A stretch of 64,000 bases of DNA from Pelagibacterium xiamenense (lineage in GTDB: Bacteria; Pseudomonadota; Alphaproteobacteria; Rhizobiales; Devosiaceae). Below are positions 35,095 through 44,427 of the stretch, piece after piece (position 1 is the first letter of the stretch; the number at the start of each line of letters is the position of its first letter). Under the pieces are notes generated by a model. It had not been told where the DNA came from, did no database searches, and worked only from the letters and a program-made list of their open reading frames with translations. Both the position numbers and the translations under genes were made by a program. The DNA lies in NCBI RefSeq assembly GCF_021166475.1, contig NZ_JAJOYS010000001.1, positions 1,550,001-1,614,000 on the forward strand. Direction: 5' to 3'.

Positions 35095-35796
35095 ATGACC
35101 ACCCAGACCAAGCCGATTGAGCTTTACTATTTCCCCACCCCCAACGGCCACAAGATCACGATCATCCTCGAAGAGCTCGCGCTGCCCTATAACCTGCACC
35201 CGATCCATATCGGCAAGGGCGACCAGTTCAAGCCTGAATTCCTCGAAATCTCCCCCAACAACAAGATCCCCGCGATCGTCGACCCCGAGGGCCCCGGCGG
35301 CGATCCGATCTCGGTCTTCGAATCCGGCGCCATCCTCAAATATCTCGCCGAAAAGTTCGGCAAGTTCTATCCCGCCGACCCGCGCGCGCGCGTCAAGGTC
35401 GACGAATGGCTCTTCTGGCAGATGGGCGGCTTCGGCCCCATGCTCGGCCAGAATCATCACTTCAAGCAGTACGCCCCGGAAAAGATTCAGTACGCCATCG
35501 ACCGCTACGTCAACGAAACGCACCGCCTCTATGGCGTGCTCAACAAGCAGCTCGAAGGCCAGGATTTCATCGCCGGCGAATATTCCATCGCCGATATGGC
35601 CACGCTGAGCTGGTCGCTGGGTTGGGAAAAGCAGGGCATGGACCTTGCCGAATTCCCCAACATTGCCGCCTGGCATGAGCGCCTCAAGGCCCGCCCCGCC
35701 GTCGCCCGTGGCCTCGCCGTCAAGCTCCCCGAGGAGCAGAAGATGAACCTCGCCGAGGACAAGGACGCCCAGAAGGTCCTCTTCGGCCAGCGATAG
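35095..35796 (+). CDS. Glutathione S-transferase, YghU/YfcG (Nu) type
   Basis: The 233-residue protein has a thioredoxin-fold N-terminus (IELYYFPTPNGHKITIILEE) and SPNNKIPAIVD for the cis-Pro/glutathione site. The all-helical C-terminal domain contains HHFKQYAPEKIQYAIDRY, typical of the disulfide-bond oxidoreductase GSTs. It probably reduces disulfides or organic hydroperoxides with glutathione. The start at 35095 follows a GGAG ~15 bases upstream; the N-terminus aligns well with the family. Confidence 0.93.
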   Translation: MTTQTKPIELYYFPTPNGHKITIILEELALPYNLHPIHIGKGDQFKPEFLEISPNNKIPAIVDPEGPGGDPISVFESGAILKYLAEKFGKFYPADPRARVKVDEWLFWQMGGFGPMLGQNHHFKQYAPEKIQYAIDRYVNETHRLYGVLNKQLEGQDFIAGEYSIADMATLSWSLGWEKQGMDLAEFPNIAAWHERLKARPAVARGLAVKLPEEQKMNLAEDKDAQKVLFGQR

Positions 35797-35904
35797 AGCC
35801 TGGCAGCGCCGCACGCGCCAACCGGCGCTGCGGCGCACCGCGGGCCCTGTCGTCAAACCGTCGCAAACCCGCGCTAGCGCTCGGGGCAAAACGACGGGCG
35901 GGCA

Positions 35905-36954
35905 ATGGCTGGCATCGCACTCAACCGCATCACCAAGCGCTTCGACCGCAAGGCCGTGGTGTCCGGTGTCGACCTTACGATCGACGACGGCGAATTCCTC
36001 GCGCTTCTTGGCCCCTCCGGCTGCGGCAAGACCACGCTCCTGCGCATGATCGCCGGCCTTGAGCGCCCCACAAGCGGCGAAATCCGCATTGGCGCCGACT
36101 GCGTCGCGTCGGACACTGTCTTCGTTCCACCCGAGCGCCGCAACCTGGGCATGGTTTTCCAGTCCTACGCGCTCTGGCCGCACATGACGGTCTTCGGCAA
36201 CGTCGCATTCGCGCTCCGCGTGGCCGGTATGCGGGGCAGGGCGCTCGAAACCCGCGTGACCGAGGCGCTCGCCGCGGTGGGCCTTGCCGATTTCGCGGCC
36301 CGCAAGCCCGAGCACCTTTCCGGTGGCCAGCGTCAGCGCACGGCGCTCGCCCGCTGCCTTGCCATGCGGCCGCGCCTCATCCTTCTGGACGAGCCGCTGG
36401 CCAATCTCGACGCCAATCTGCGCGGCACCATGCAAAAGGAATTCCGGCGTCTGCACCGCGAATCCGGCACGACCTTCGTTTTCGTCACCCACGATCAGAA
36501 CGAAGCCATGGCGCTCGCCGACCGCGTCGCGGTCATGCACGACGGACGGCTGATGCAGCTTGGCACCCCGCAGGAGGTTTACGCGCGCCCCGCCAGCGCC
36601 ACTGTCGCTAGGTTCGTCGGCAAGGGGGCGCTGCTGCCGGTCAGGGTCACCGAAACGCTGGGGCAGGGGCGCCTGCGCGCGCTCCTGTCCGAACGGGCCA
36701 TCGACGTCTCGGGCCCCGAGGGTCCTGGCGAGCGCACTTTGTGCCTGCGCGCGGGCGATATCGACCTGACGGCCTCCGATCCCGCCTTCGGTGCGACCGT
36801 AACCTCGGTCGAATACCGCGGCGGCGCCTTCACCCTCGAACTCGCTCCCGACCACCTGAATGGCACCCGCCTCGAAGCGGTTTCCCCCGTCCCCCACACC
36901 GAAGGCGACCGCATCGCTTTCGGCATTAAAGGCGGCTGGGTTCTGCCGGATTAG
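35905..36954 (+). CDS. ABC transporter ATPase, FbpC/AfuC-like
   Basis: The 349-residue protein has Walker A GPSGCGKTT (~36-44), Q-loop MVFQSYALWPHMT, signature LSGGQRQRTALARCLA, Walker B LILLDEP, and a C-terminal TOBE regulatory domain (from ~240). It powers the import system encoded by the next two genes. It is annotated as ferric-type by homology, but the binding protein suggests another substrate. It is separated from that gene by 111 bp that carry their own promoter element. Confidence 0.93.
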   Translation: MAGIALNRITKRFDRKAVVSGVDLTIDDGEFLALLGPSGCGKTTLLRMIAGLERPTSGEIRIGADCVASDTVFVPPERRNLGMVFQSYALWPHMTVFGNVAFALRVAGMRGRALETRVTEALAAVGLADFAARKPEHLSGGQRQRTALARCLAMRPRLILLDEPLANLDANLRGTMQKEFRRLHRESGTTFVFVTHDQNEAMALADRVAVMHDGRLMQLGTPQEVYARPASATVARFVGKGALLPVRVTETLGQGRLRALLSERAIDVSGPEGPGERTLCLRAGDIDLTASDPAFGATVTSVEYRGGAFTLELAPDHLNGTRLEAVSPVPHTEGDRIAFGIKGGWVLPD

Positions 36955-36988
36955 GGGCGTGAGCGGCTCCCGCCAATCAACCCCTGCA

Positions 36989-37006
36989 CTGTCACCGCAC
37001 TGTTAC
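36989..37006 (+). promoter_or_regulatory. Candidate Pho box
   Basis: Direct repeats CTGTCAC and CTGTTAC are separated by CGCA, the 7-4-7 layout of a PhoB site (consensus CTGTCAT twice). A possible -10 (TACGAC) lies ten bases downstream. The site is 60 bp before the substrate-binding protein start. Confidence 0.55.
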
Positions 37007-37065
37007 CGACGCTCAATACGACTGCGCGCGTCATCGGTAACACACACCTCCGAAAGGCCATTGCC

Positions 37066-38046
37066 ATGCATCGCCATTTCCTCCCTGCCACGCTTCTCCT
37101 CGCTGGCCTCGCCGCGCCCGTCTTCGCGCAGGACGGCACCATCACCGTCTACACGTCCCAGCCGACCGAGCAGATGGAAGCCGTCGTCGCGGCGTTCAAC
37201 GAAGACTATCCGGACATCACCGTCGAGGTCTTCCGTTCGGGCACGACTGAAGTCATGACCCGCCTGCAGTCGGAAATCGCCGCCGGCGACGTCCAGGCCG
37301 ACGTCGTGCTGATCGCCGACGCCGTCGCGATGACGCAGCTCAAGAATCAGGGCCAGCTCCACACCTATGCGGACGCCCCGGTCGAAAACCTGCCCGCAAG
37401 CGTCGTCGACCCCGACATGACCTTCTTCGGCACCAAGCTCATCACCACCGGCATCGTCTACAACACCGACCTTGTCGAAGACGCCCCGGCCTCCTGGAGC
37501 GACCTGACCACCCCCGAAGTGGCCTCCGGCCTTATCATGCCGAGCCCGCTTTATTCTGGCGCCGCCGTCATCCACGTCGGTACCATGGTCCAGCAGCCCG
37601 AATTCGGCTGGGACTACTACGAAATGCTCGCCGATAACGGTGCCATCGCCGGTCAGGGCAATGGCAGCGTGATCGAAGCGGTCGCGCGCGGTGAAAAGCC
37701 CTATGGCATCATCATCGAATACATGGCCTTGAACGCCAAGGCCGACGGCTCTCCGGTCGAATTCGTGTTCCCCGCCGAAGGCGTCTCGTCGATCACCCAG
37801 CCGGTCGCGATTATCGAAGGCACCGACAATCTCGAAGCCGCCCAGGCTTTCGTCGATTGGCAGCTGTCCGAGGCCGCTCAGGAACAGTCGGTCGCCCAGG
37901 GCTATTTCCCCATCTATAACGGCGTCGAACCCCCGGCGGGCTACCCGCAGGTCTCCTCGCTCTCGATCCTCGCCGCCGATCCCGCCGCGATGCTCGAAGC
38001 CGATGAAGACAACAAGCGCGCCTTCGCCGACCTCTTCGGCGGCTAA
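37066..38046 (+). CDS. ABC substrate-binding protein, FbpA/AfuA-like
   Basis: The 326-residue periplasmic protein has a signal peptide (1-21, VFA cleavage). The mature start is DGTITVYTSQPTEQMEAVVA. The fold is that of ferric-type binding proteins, but the usual C-lobe Tyr-Tyr iron ligands are replaced: the matching segment reads GEKPYGIIIEYMALNAKADG. Relatives without the Tyr pair bind sugar phosphates (AfuA) or aminoethylphosphonate (PhnS-like). With the Pho-box-like site upstream, an organophosphate ligand is my preferred inference. Confidence 0.9.
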   Translation: MHRHFLPATLLLAGLAAPVFAQDGTITVYTSQPTEQMEAVVAAFNEDYPDITVEVFRSGTTEVMTRLQSEIAAGDVQADVVLIADAVAMTQLKNQGQLHTYADAPVENLPASVVDPDMTFFGTKLITTGIVYNTDLVEDAPASWSDLTTPEVASGLIMPSPLYSGAAVIHVGTMVQQPEFGWDYYEMLADNGAIAGQGNGSVIEAVARGEKPYGIIIEYMALNAKADGSPVEFVFPAEGVSSITQPVAIIEGTDNLEAAQAFVDWQLSEAAQEQSVAQGYFPIYNGVEPPAGYPQVSSLSILAADPAAMLEADEDNKRAFADLFGG

Positions 38047-38054
38047 CGGCCGCA

Positions 38055-39812
38055 ATGGCCGCAGCCGCAAGATACCAACGCATCCTGTCCGGCGAGAACC
38101 TGGTTCTCGCCGGCCTTTCTCTTTATGTCCTCGTCATCGTTGTCCTGCCCCTCGCGCGCCTTCTTCTCGAAGGCCTCGCGCCGGGCGAGGAGGGGCAACT
38201 TCTCGGCCTCGCGCGCGACACCTGGGGTGGCCGCTCGGTCGGTCGCGCCCTCACCAACACCATCGTCATTTCCACGTTGAGCACGGCGGTATCTGTGGCC
38301 GTCGGCGTCGCCCTCGCGCTCTGCGTGCGCCTCACCGACATGTGGGGCCGCAAGGCGATCGTCTTCCTCGCCATGCTCCCGATGCTGATCCCGCCGCAGA
38401 TTTCCGCGCTGGCCTGGATCGAACTCCTCGGCCCTTCGAGCGTCATCCTCCAGTTCGCCGGTCTCGCGCCGCCACCCGGCACCACCAACCCGCTCTATTC
38501 GATGGGCGGCATCGTCTGGGTCATGGGGCTCGAGCACGCCCCGCTGGTCTTCCTCGCGGTCACCGCCGCCGCGAGCGGGCTGTCCAACGATCTCGTCGAG
38601 GCCGCCCGCATTGGCGGGGCCGGCGCCTGGCGTATCGTCCGCTCCGTTATTCTCCCGCTGCTCGCGCCGTCGGTCGTTGCCGGCGCCGCGCTCGCCTACG
38701 TCTCGGCCATCGGCAATTTCGGCGTTCCCGCGCTTTTGGGCATCCCGGGCCGCGTTACGGTCCTGACGACCCTCATCTACCAGCGCCTCAACGGTTTCGG
38801 CCCCTCGGTCCTTGGTGAAGTTGCCGCCATCGCCTATCTCCTCATCGGCCTGGCCGTGCTCGGCATCCTCGTCCGCATCGTCTTTGAAACCCGAAGCCGC
38901 ACCGCGCAGGCTCGCGTCGGCCCGCCCATACGGAGCTTTTCGCTGGGCCGCTACCGCGTCGCCGCGAGCGCGCTGGTCTGGTTCGCGACGCTCTTTCTGT
39001 CGATCCTTCCGCTCGTCGCCCTCGCGTCGCGCGCCCTCGTTCCAGCGCTCGGCGTCAAGCTGAGCCTCGAAACGATCTCATTGGAGAATTTCGCTTTCGT
39101 GCTGTTCGAAAGCGCCGCCATTCGCCGTGCCTTCGCCAACAGCTTCGCGCTTGCGAGCGCTGCCGCCATCCTCCCCGCGCTCGCTGCGATTCCCTTGGCC
39201 TATTTTTCCACCGTTTGCCGCGCCCCCCTCGCGCGCCTGCTCGACGCCGCGGCGGACGCTCCGTATGCGGTGCCCGGAACCGTCCTCGCCATCGGGATCA
39301 TCCTCGTCTTCCTGCCGCCCCTGCCGTTCCTCGGCTTCTCGCTTTACGGTACGATCTGGATTCTCCTCATCGCCTATCTCGCGCGCTTCCTGCTGCTTGC
39401 GCTAAGGCCCGTCGGCGCCGCTTTCTCGACGCTCGAAACCGGCCTCGACGAAGCCGCCGCCATTGCCGGCGCCCGACCCATGCGCCGGCTTGCCGCCATC
39501 GGCACGCCACTGGTTGCCCCGGCCGCGGTCGCCGGCGCCATGCTCATCTTCATGACCGCTTTCAACGAACTGACCCTCTCGGCGCTCCTCTGGTCCACCG
39601 GAAACGAAACCCTCGGGGTCATGGTCTTTTTCCTGCAGTACGAGGGCAATTCCCCAGCCGCCGCGGCGCTCGCCACCGTCGTCGTCGCGGTCACGCTCGC
39701 CCTGGCCCTTCTCTGTGACATATTCGGCCGCCGCTATGCCCCCGCGGCCGTCCCCTGGCACATTGCGGCATCGGTCCCCGACTTATCCCCGCGCCGGTCA
39801 GGCGTCGAATAA
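38055..39812 (+). CDS. ABC transporter permease, fused two-domain FbpB/AfuB type
   Basis: The 585-residue protein has about twelve membrane helices in two homologous halves. Each half has an EAA-like loop: EAARIGGAGAWRIVRSVILP near 185 and DEAAAIAGARPMRRLAAIGTP near 480. It follows the binding protein by eight bases and completes the transporter with the ATPase gene upstream. Confidence 0.94.
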   Translation: MAAAARYQRILSGENLVLAGLSLYVLVIVVLPLARLLLEGLAPGEEGQLLGLARDTWGGRSVGRALTNTIVISTLSTAVSVAVGVALALCVRLTDMWGRKAIVFLAMLPMLIPPQISALAWIELLGPSSVILQFAGLAPPPGTTNPLYSMGGIVWVMGLEHAPLVFLAVTAAASGLSNDLVEAARIGGAGAWRIVRSVILPLLAPSVVAGAALAYVSAIGNFGVPALLGIPGRVTVLTTLIYQRLNGFGPSVLGEVAAIAYLLIGLAVLGILVRIVFETRSRTAQARVGPPIRSFSLGRYRVAASALVWFATLFLSILPLVALASRALVPALGVKLSLETISLENFAFVLFESAAIRRAFANSFALASAAAILPALAAIPLAYFSTVCRAPLARLLDAAADAPYAVPGTVLAIGIILVFLPPLPFLGFSLYGTIWILLIAYLARFLLLALRPVGAAFSTLETGLDEAAAIAGARPMRRLAAIGTPLVAPAAVAGAMLIFMTAFNELTLSALLWSTGNETLGVMVFFLQYEGNSPAAAALATVVVAVTLALALLCDIFGRRYAPAAVPWHIAASVPDLSPRRSGVE

Positions 39813-39813
39813 T

Positions 39814-39831
39814 CTTGAAAACGGTTTCAAG
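39814..39831 (+). promoter_or_regulatory. LacI-family operator 1
   Basis: CTTGAAAACGGTTTCAAG is an 18-bp near-perfect palindrome with the central CG typical of LacI/PurR-family sites. It lies 116 bp before the lacI-type gene start. A related site is at 41083. Confidence 0.65.
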
Positions 39832-39946
39832 CTTGCGCTAGGCTGCTCGCAACGCGTTTTCGGCCCGTTTTCGGGCGCCACGATTGTGTCATTGTCGTCA
39901 GCGTCGCCCGCTACGATGACAGCGTACCGCGAGGAGGGTCAGTGTC

Positions 39947-40987
39947 GTGATCACGATCAAGGATGTGGCCCGCACCGCCGGTGTCTCGATCGCCACGGTC
40001 TCGCGCGTGATCAACGACTACCCCCACGTCCGCCCCGAAGTCCGGACCCGCGTGCAGGCCGCGGTCGCCAGGCTGGGCTATGCGCCAAACAAGCTCGCCG
40101 CGAGCTTCCGCACCCAGCGTTCCCGGGTTGCCGGGGTTTTCCTGCGCCAGCAGCGCACGCCGTTTTCGAGCGCATTGGCCTACGCCATCGAGTCCGCGAT
40201 GTTCGACGCCGGCTACCGCGCGCTGCTGTGCTCGACCAATGGCGACCCCGACCGTGAGGAAGCCTATGTCGAATCGATGATCGAGTTGCGCGCCGAGGGC
40301 GTCGTCATTCGCCCCACAGGCGCGCCCACCCGCACCGCCCGCCACGTCAAGCGCCTCAAGGAGGCTGGAATTGCTGTGGTTTTCGCCGATATGAAGCCCA
40401 GGTTACCCGGGATCAGCGCCGTCATCTGCGACAATGTTTCGGGCGGCTACGAGGGCCTGCGCCACCTCATCGGGCTGGGTCACCGGACCATCGGCGTCAT
40501 TGCCGGCCGCCAGGCCCAGGCCGAGGGCGTCAACCCCGGCAATGTCGGCTCCGAGCGCGTGCGCGGCATGCTCCAGGCTGCGGGGGATCTTGCCTCCGGC
40601 GTCGAACTCGTCTTTTCCGGACCGTTCGAGGAAGCCAGTGTTGATGTCGGCGCGCGCGAAACCGCCGCGATCCTTGACGCCCGGCCGGACGTCACCGCCA
40701 TTTTCGGTACCACCGACATCCTCGCCATCGGCGCCATGCAGGCCGCGCACCAGCGCGCCATCCGCGTTCCGGGCGACCTGTCGATCCTCGGCTATGACGG
40801 CATCATGGAATCCGGCATCACCTTCCCGACGCTCTCCACCGTCCGCCAGCCCATCCACGAAATGGGCACGCTCGCCGCCCGCACGCTCCTGAGCCTCATG
40901 CGCGACCCGAACGCTCCGGCCCAGCAGGTCGTCCTCGAAAACGCAATTCTCACCCGTCAATCGTCGGGCCCCGCACCTGTGCGATAA
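39947..40987 (+). CDS. LacI family transcriptional regulator 1
   Basis: The 346-residue protein has an N-terminal HTH (MITIKDVARTAGVSIATVSR), a hinge helix (NKLAASFRTQRS), and a periplasmic-binding-like sensor domain with FGTTDILAIGAMQAA and SILGYDGI. The GTG start has GAGGAGGG eight bases upstream. Two matching palindromes flank the gene, so it likely represses itself and the HAD-fusion gene downstream. The effector is presumably the transported solute or a derivative. Confidence 0.94.
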   Translation: MITIKDVARTAGVSIATVSRVINDYPHVRPEVRTRVQAAVARLGYAPNKLAASFRTQRSRVAGVFLRQQRTPFSSALAYAIESAMFDAGYRALLCSTNGDPDREEAYVESMIELRAEGVVIRPTGAPTRTARHVKRLKEAGIAVVFADMKPRLPGISAVICDNVSGGYEGLRHLIGLGHRTIGVIAGRQAQAEGVNPGNVGSERVRGMLQAAGDLASGVELVFSGPFEEASVDVGARETAAILDARPDVTAIFGTTDILAIGAMQAAHQRAIRVPGDLSILGYDGIMESGITFPTLSTVRQPIHEMGTLAARTLLSLMRDPNAPAQQVVLENAILTRQSSGPAPVR

Positions 40988-41082
40988 TGGAACCGAGTCG
41001 CGCGCTACGATGAAAAAAGTCGACTTCGCGGAAAATCCAAGCGTGGAAAATAGAGGTGAGAAAGGCGTATGAATGGACGAAA

Positions 41083-41100
41083 ATTGAAATCGTTTTCAAA
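41083..41100 (+). promoter_or_regulatory. LacI-family operator 2
   Basis: ATTGAAATCGTTTTCAAA is an 18-bp palindrome with central CG, similar to the operator at 39814. It lies 71 bp upstream of the HAD-fusion start. Confidence 0.65.
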
Positions 41101-41170
41101 AATCTGTAACAGAACGGCAAACCCGGCGGCCTATTAAGATCACCCGCCACGACGACGATGAGACCGATCC

Positions 41171-42448
41171 ATGCCCTATGACCCCCGTGCCGCCGTCAAG
41201 GCGCTCCCGACGCAGGCCGACATCGACCTTGCACGTCGCCTCGCGCCGGTCATCCGCTTTGCAGCGAACGAGCCCTTTCTGCCCGGCAAGGTCGGCATCA
41301 CGGTCCTTGATTCTCCAGGCGTTTCGCCCACCGCACCGCGCGAGATCGCCTTCGAGCCCGGCGTCTCAAGGGTCATCGAATACGCCATCTGGTGGGACTG
41401 GGACATCCAGCACCTTTATGAACTCGAACACGTCTGGCTCAAGCTCGACGAGAACGACGCCCTCGTCGGCGTCGACGCCAGCGCCCACGGCAGGCTCTTT
41501 CCCATGCGCCGCCCCGATGGGTCGCTGCCTATCGAAGAGGGCAGGGTGACCCTCTATTCCGAGCCTGGCAAGCACGCCTTCCACGCCGCGCCCGAGCCCA
41601 TCCGGGAGCGCGAGGCCCAGCTCACCGCATCCTGTACGTCCATGACCAGCGCCGGCCGCGTCCTCGTAAATCACATGTTCGAGGACGTGTTCGATATCGC
41701 GCCGGAAGATCACCGCGCCGTCCGCCGCCACCTGCAGAGCCGCGCCTTCGTTCCGTCCTACGATTTCACGCAGGCCTTCGATCTCGCGGGCAGCGACTTT
41801 GTCTCCTGGCCCGACCTCCACGCCTACATCGCGGTCCGCGTGCCGCAGGTTCTCGCGCAGGTGAAAGCCGATCAGCCGCTTATCAGGGCCGTCCTGCTCG
41901 ACAGCGGCGACACGATGGTCGACGAGGCCACCGAGGTGCGCGACGGGGACGATCATGTCATTGAGGCGAACCTCATCCCCGGTGCGAAAGAAATGATCGA
42001 AACTCTTGTAAAAGAAGGCTACCGTATCGCGCTTGTTGCCGACGGCCGGGTCAAGAGCTTCGCCAACGTCCTGGGCGGACACGGCATATCCGGGCACTTC
42101 GAAGCCGAGATCATTTCCGAAGCGCAGGGCGTCGAAAAGCCCGCCGCAAAGATGTTCGAGGCAGCACTCGAAGCCCTGGGGCTGACCCGGGACGATGCTC
42201 AGCAAGTGGTGATGGTCGGCAACCATCTGGGGCGCGACGTCAAGGGTGCCAACGCCATGGGTATGACCTCGATCTGGCTCGACTGGGCGCCGCGCCGCCA
42301 CAAGGTGCCGGTCGATCCGACCGAGCACCCCGACTACACGATCACGAACCCGAGCCAGCTCCCCGTGGTCCTCGCCGAAATCGAGTGCGCGATGGGGCGC
42401 GTATCGCAAAACCCGCACATTGCCATCGCCCGGCGCGCCGCCGAATAG
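41171..42448 (+). CDS. Two-domain protein: unknown N-terminal domain fused to HAD-like hydrolase
   Basis: Residues ~1-230 form a domain with IEYAIWWDWDIQHLYELEHV (69-88), a dense His/Glu cluster that could bind metal. Residues ~238-410 are HAD-like: D244 in LLDSGDT, K323 in VEKPAAK, and VGNHLGRDVKGA at 349-360. Two catalytic positions are altered: the second Asp of DxD is Gly, and the GD of motif IV is GN. It may therefore be a specialised or weak phosphatase. It is controlled by LacI operator 2. I do not know its substrate. Confidence 0.75.
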   Translation: MPYDPRAAVKALPTQADIDLARRLAPVIRFAANEPFLPGKVGITVLDSPGVSPTAPREIAFEPGVSRVIEYAIWWDWDIQHLYELEHVWLKLDENDALVGVDASAHGRLFPMRRPDGSLPIEEGRVTLYSEPGKHAFHAAPEPIREREAQLTASCTSMTSAGRVLVNHMFEDVFDIAPEDHRAVRRHLQSRAFVPSYDFTQAFDLAGSDFVSWPDLHAYIAVRVPQVLAQVKADQPLIRAVLLDSGDTMVDEATEVRDGDDHVIEANLIPGAKEMIETLVKEGYRIALVADGRVKSFANVLGGHGISGHFEAEIISEAQGVEKPAAKMFEAALEALGLTRDDAQQVVMVGNHLGRDVKGANAMGMTSIWLDWAPRRHKVPVDPTEHPDYTITNPSQLPVVLAEIECAMGRVSQNPHIAIARRAAE

Positions 42449-42453
42449 GCGGC

Positions 42454-44400
42454 TCAGCCGCCGGTTGGCGTGAGCACGAACCGGAACACGAAATCGCCCT
42501 CGCACCACATCGAGAAATTGGTGCCCCATTTGTTGTTGAAGACCGCAAACCGGCCGCCCTTGGCCATGTCCGGAAGGTCGCGGGCGAATATGAGGAAGGG
42601 CTGACCGCCGGGCACAAACAGCGGCGCGTCGAGCGTCTCGAGCGCGAACCCGCCCCCGGAACTCCGGGCCGTAATCCGGTCCACGGCATGAAGCTGCCGA
42701 TTGCCGTTGGCGATGACCGAGAGCGGATCGATCTCGAACCCGAGCTTACCCAACCGCCAGCTCTCGGGATCGGCCTTGGCGGCAAAGGTGATGAACCCCG
42801 CCTCGGGCATCCTGTTGGCGGGCTTGTCCAAAAGCGCAACACTCACCGAAAGCGCGTCGCCCTCGACCGTGTAGGTCGTCTGGATCGTCGCGGGCGCACC
42901 AAGCGTGTCGACGGCGTGCGGGTCGCCATCGGCGATGACCGTAATGGCGCCGTCTGTCGTGGCGATCCGCGCATGGGAGGCTGAAAACCGCCGGGAAACG
43001 GCCGTTACGGCATTCTCCAGACCCGGTTTGCCGTGATCCTGAATGCCCCAGCGATAGCGCGCCGTAAGGTAGCTGTCCTTATAGGCGTCCATATCCCCGG
43101 CGTCGTAGCTCTCATAGGTGAAACCGAAGAGCCCCGGGCCACCGTCCAAGGCGGTCGCCACGGCTTTCCCGTCACGAGCAGCGCGCCGCAACGCGCCGGT
43201 GTCCGGATCGAACTGCAACGTCCACCCGCCTATCGCGTAATCGTGCTGCGCAGTGATCGGCCCGCCGCCCGTAATTCGTTCGATTTGAGGAGGCGTCTCG
43301 ACTGCACTTCGGTCCTCATCGCCCAGACACGCCAGCGCTTCGTCAACGATGGCATCCTGCTCAGCCCAGGCGCCCTCTGTAATCGCAAAGCGTGGATCGG
43401 CCGTCCGCGCCGCCTCGAAGTCAGTCCGGTCCCAGGCCGTCTCGTCGCGCAGATACACCTTGATATCGACGCCCCACGTATGCTCTGCGACCTCCAGAAG
43501 CTTGCGCCCGAACGCGCGCCGCTCTGGCGTCGGCGCGTCCTTCGCAAAGCCGTCGAACGCCCGCCGCGCCGCCAGAAAACGGCTCATCCGCCTGGGTGCC
43601 GAGCCGGCGCCGTGGATCCAGCTATCGGCGATCTCCTCGGTGACGACAGGAAAGCCTTCTTTGTGCGGAGCGAGCGCAGCGGCAAACGCGTCAAGCGTCG
43701 AGGCCTTGATCTCAAAGCCCGGATTGGCTTCGCCAAGCTGATAGAAACTGTCGACGACATGGCCCACGTTTTGCGGCCCCATATTGTCCATGGTGTGGGC
43801 AAACGCGATTCCGTCGTCCATGCCCTGGGGCACGAAGGTCGTGCCGTATTCGCTCTGATACATGACCGTTATCTCTTCGCCGCTGGGCGCCCGCCAACGG
43901 AAGACCGGCGGCACCGCCGGCGGCGTCGAGGCCGAATTGACGCCGATATGAAGGAAATCTATCCCCGCCTGCGCCAGCAGCGGTATCATCCCCAGTGTAT
44001 GCCCGGGCACATCCGTCATCTTGGCGGCCCGGGTTTTGACGCCGAACCGGGCATCGAGCTCTCTTGAGATCGAAAGGCCTTCGGCAAGAAGAGCGGGGGA
44101 CATGAGTTCAGTGTGTGTGGTGAAGGGTAGCCCGTGCCATCGAATGATACCGTTTTCAATGGCGCGCTCCAGGCGCTTCACCTTTTCGGGCGGCTGGGTT
44201 TCGAGGTGATCCCAGATGAGCCACGAACCGGTCGTCCAGATGAATTGCGGAGCGCCCGCGTTTTCCCTGAGAAAATGCTCGCCCGTATCGAGCGCCATGG
44301 GGATGAAGTAATCGTGGTACTGCGCGCGCACAGCGCTCGCGTAGCCCGTGAAGCCCAGATCGAGATGGGTCTTGAAGATGAGATGGAGGGTAGGGGACAT
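42454..44400 (-). CDS. DUF5054 protein, GH38-like glycoside hydrolase fold
   Basis: The 648-residue protein has an N-terminal domain with H12/D14 in KTHLDLGFTGYA and D130 in KMTDVPGHTLGM. These correspond to the zinc-binding HxD and nucleophile Asp of family 38 alpha-mannosidases. A beta-sandwich C-terminal half follows. There is no signal peptide, so it would act on imported glycosides. It is 27 bases after lacI-type gene 2 and shares its transcript. Confidence 0.82.
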   Translation of the reverse strand: MSPTLHLIFKTHLDLGFTGYASAVRAQYHDYFIPMALDTGEHFLRENAGAPQFIWTTGSWLIWDHLETQPPEKVKRLERAIENGIIRWHGLPFTTHTELMSPALLAEGLSISRELDARFGVKTRAAKMTDVPGHTLGMIPLLAQAGIDFLHIGVNSASTPPAVPPVFRWRAPSGEEITVMYQSEYGTTFVPQGMDDGIAFAHTMDNMGPQNVGHVVDSFYQLGEANPGFEIKASTLDAFAAALAPHKEGFPVVTEEIADSWIHGAGSAPRRMSRFLAARRAFDGFAKDAPTPERRAFGRKLLEVAEHTWGVDIKVYLRDETAWDRTDFEAARTADPRFAITEGAWAEQDAIVDEALACLGDEDRSAVETPPQIERITGGGPITAQHDYAIGGWTLQFDPDTGALRRAARDGKAVATALDGGPGLFGFTYESYDAGDMDAYKDSYLTARYRWGIQDHGKPGLENAVTAVSRRFSASHARIATTDGAITVIADGDPHAVDTLGAPATIQTTYTVEGDALSVSVALLDKPANRMPEAGFITFAAKADPESWRLGKLGFEIDPLSVIANGNRQLHAVDRITARSSGGGFALETLDAPLFVPGGQPFLIFARDLPDMAKGGRFAVFNNKWGTNFSMWCEGDFVFRFVLTPTGG

Positions 44401-44427
44401 AAACGACTCTCTGGAAAACGATATTGC

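Noticed and set aside
35068-36897. Minus-strand open frame of 609 codons opposite the GST and ABC ATPase genes
   Set aside because: It spans two real genes on the other strand and has no recognisable motif. High GC gives long antisense frames in this genome.
41093-41110. Possible third Pho box (TTTTCAA-AAAT-CTGTAAC)
   Set aside because: Only 9 of 14 positions match, and it overlaps the LacI operator, which explains half of it.
44146-44160. LacI half-site (CCGTTTTCAAT) inside the DUF5054 gene
   Set aside because: Only one arm matches and it lies deep in coding sequence.
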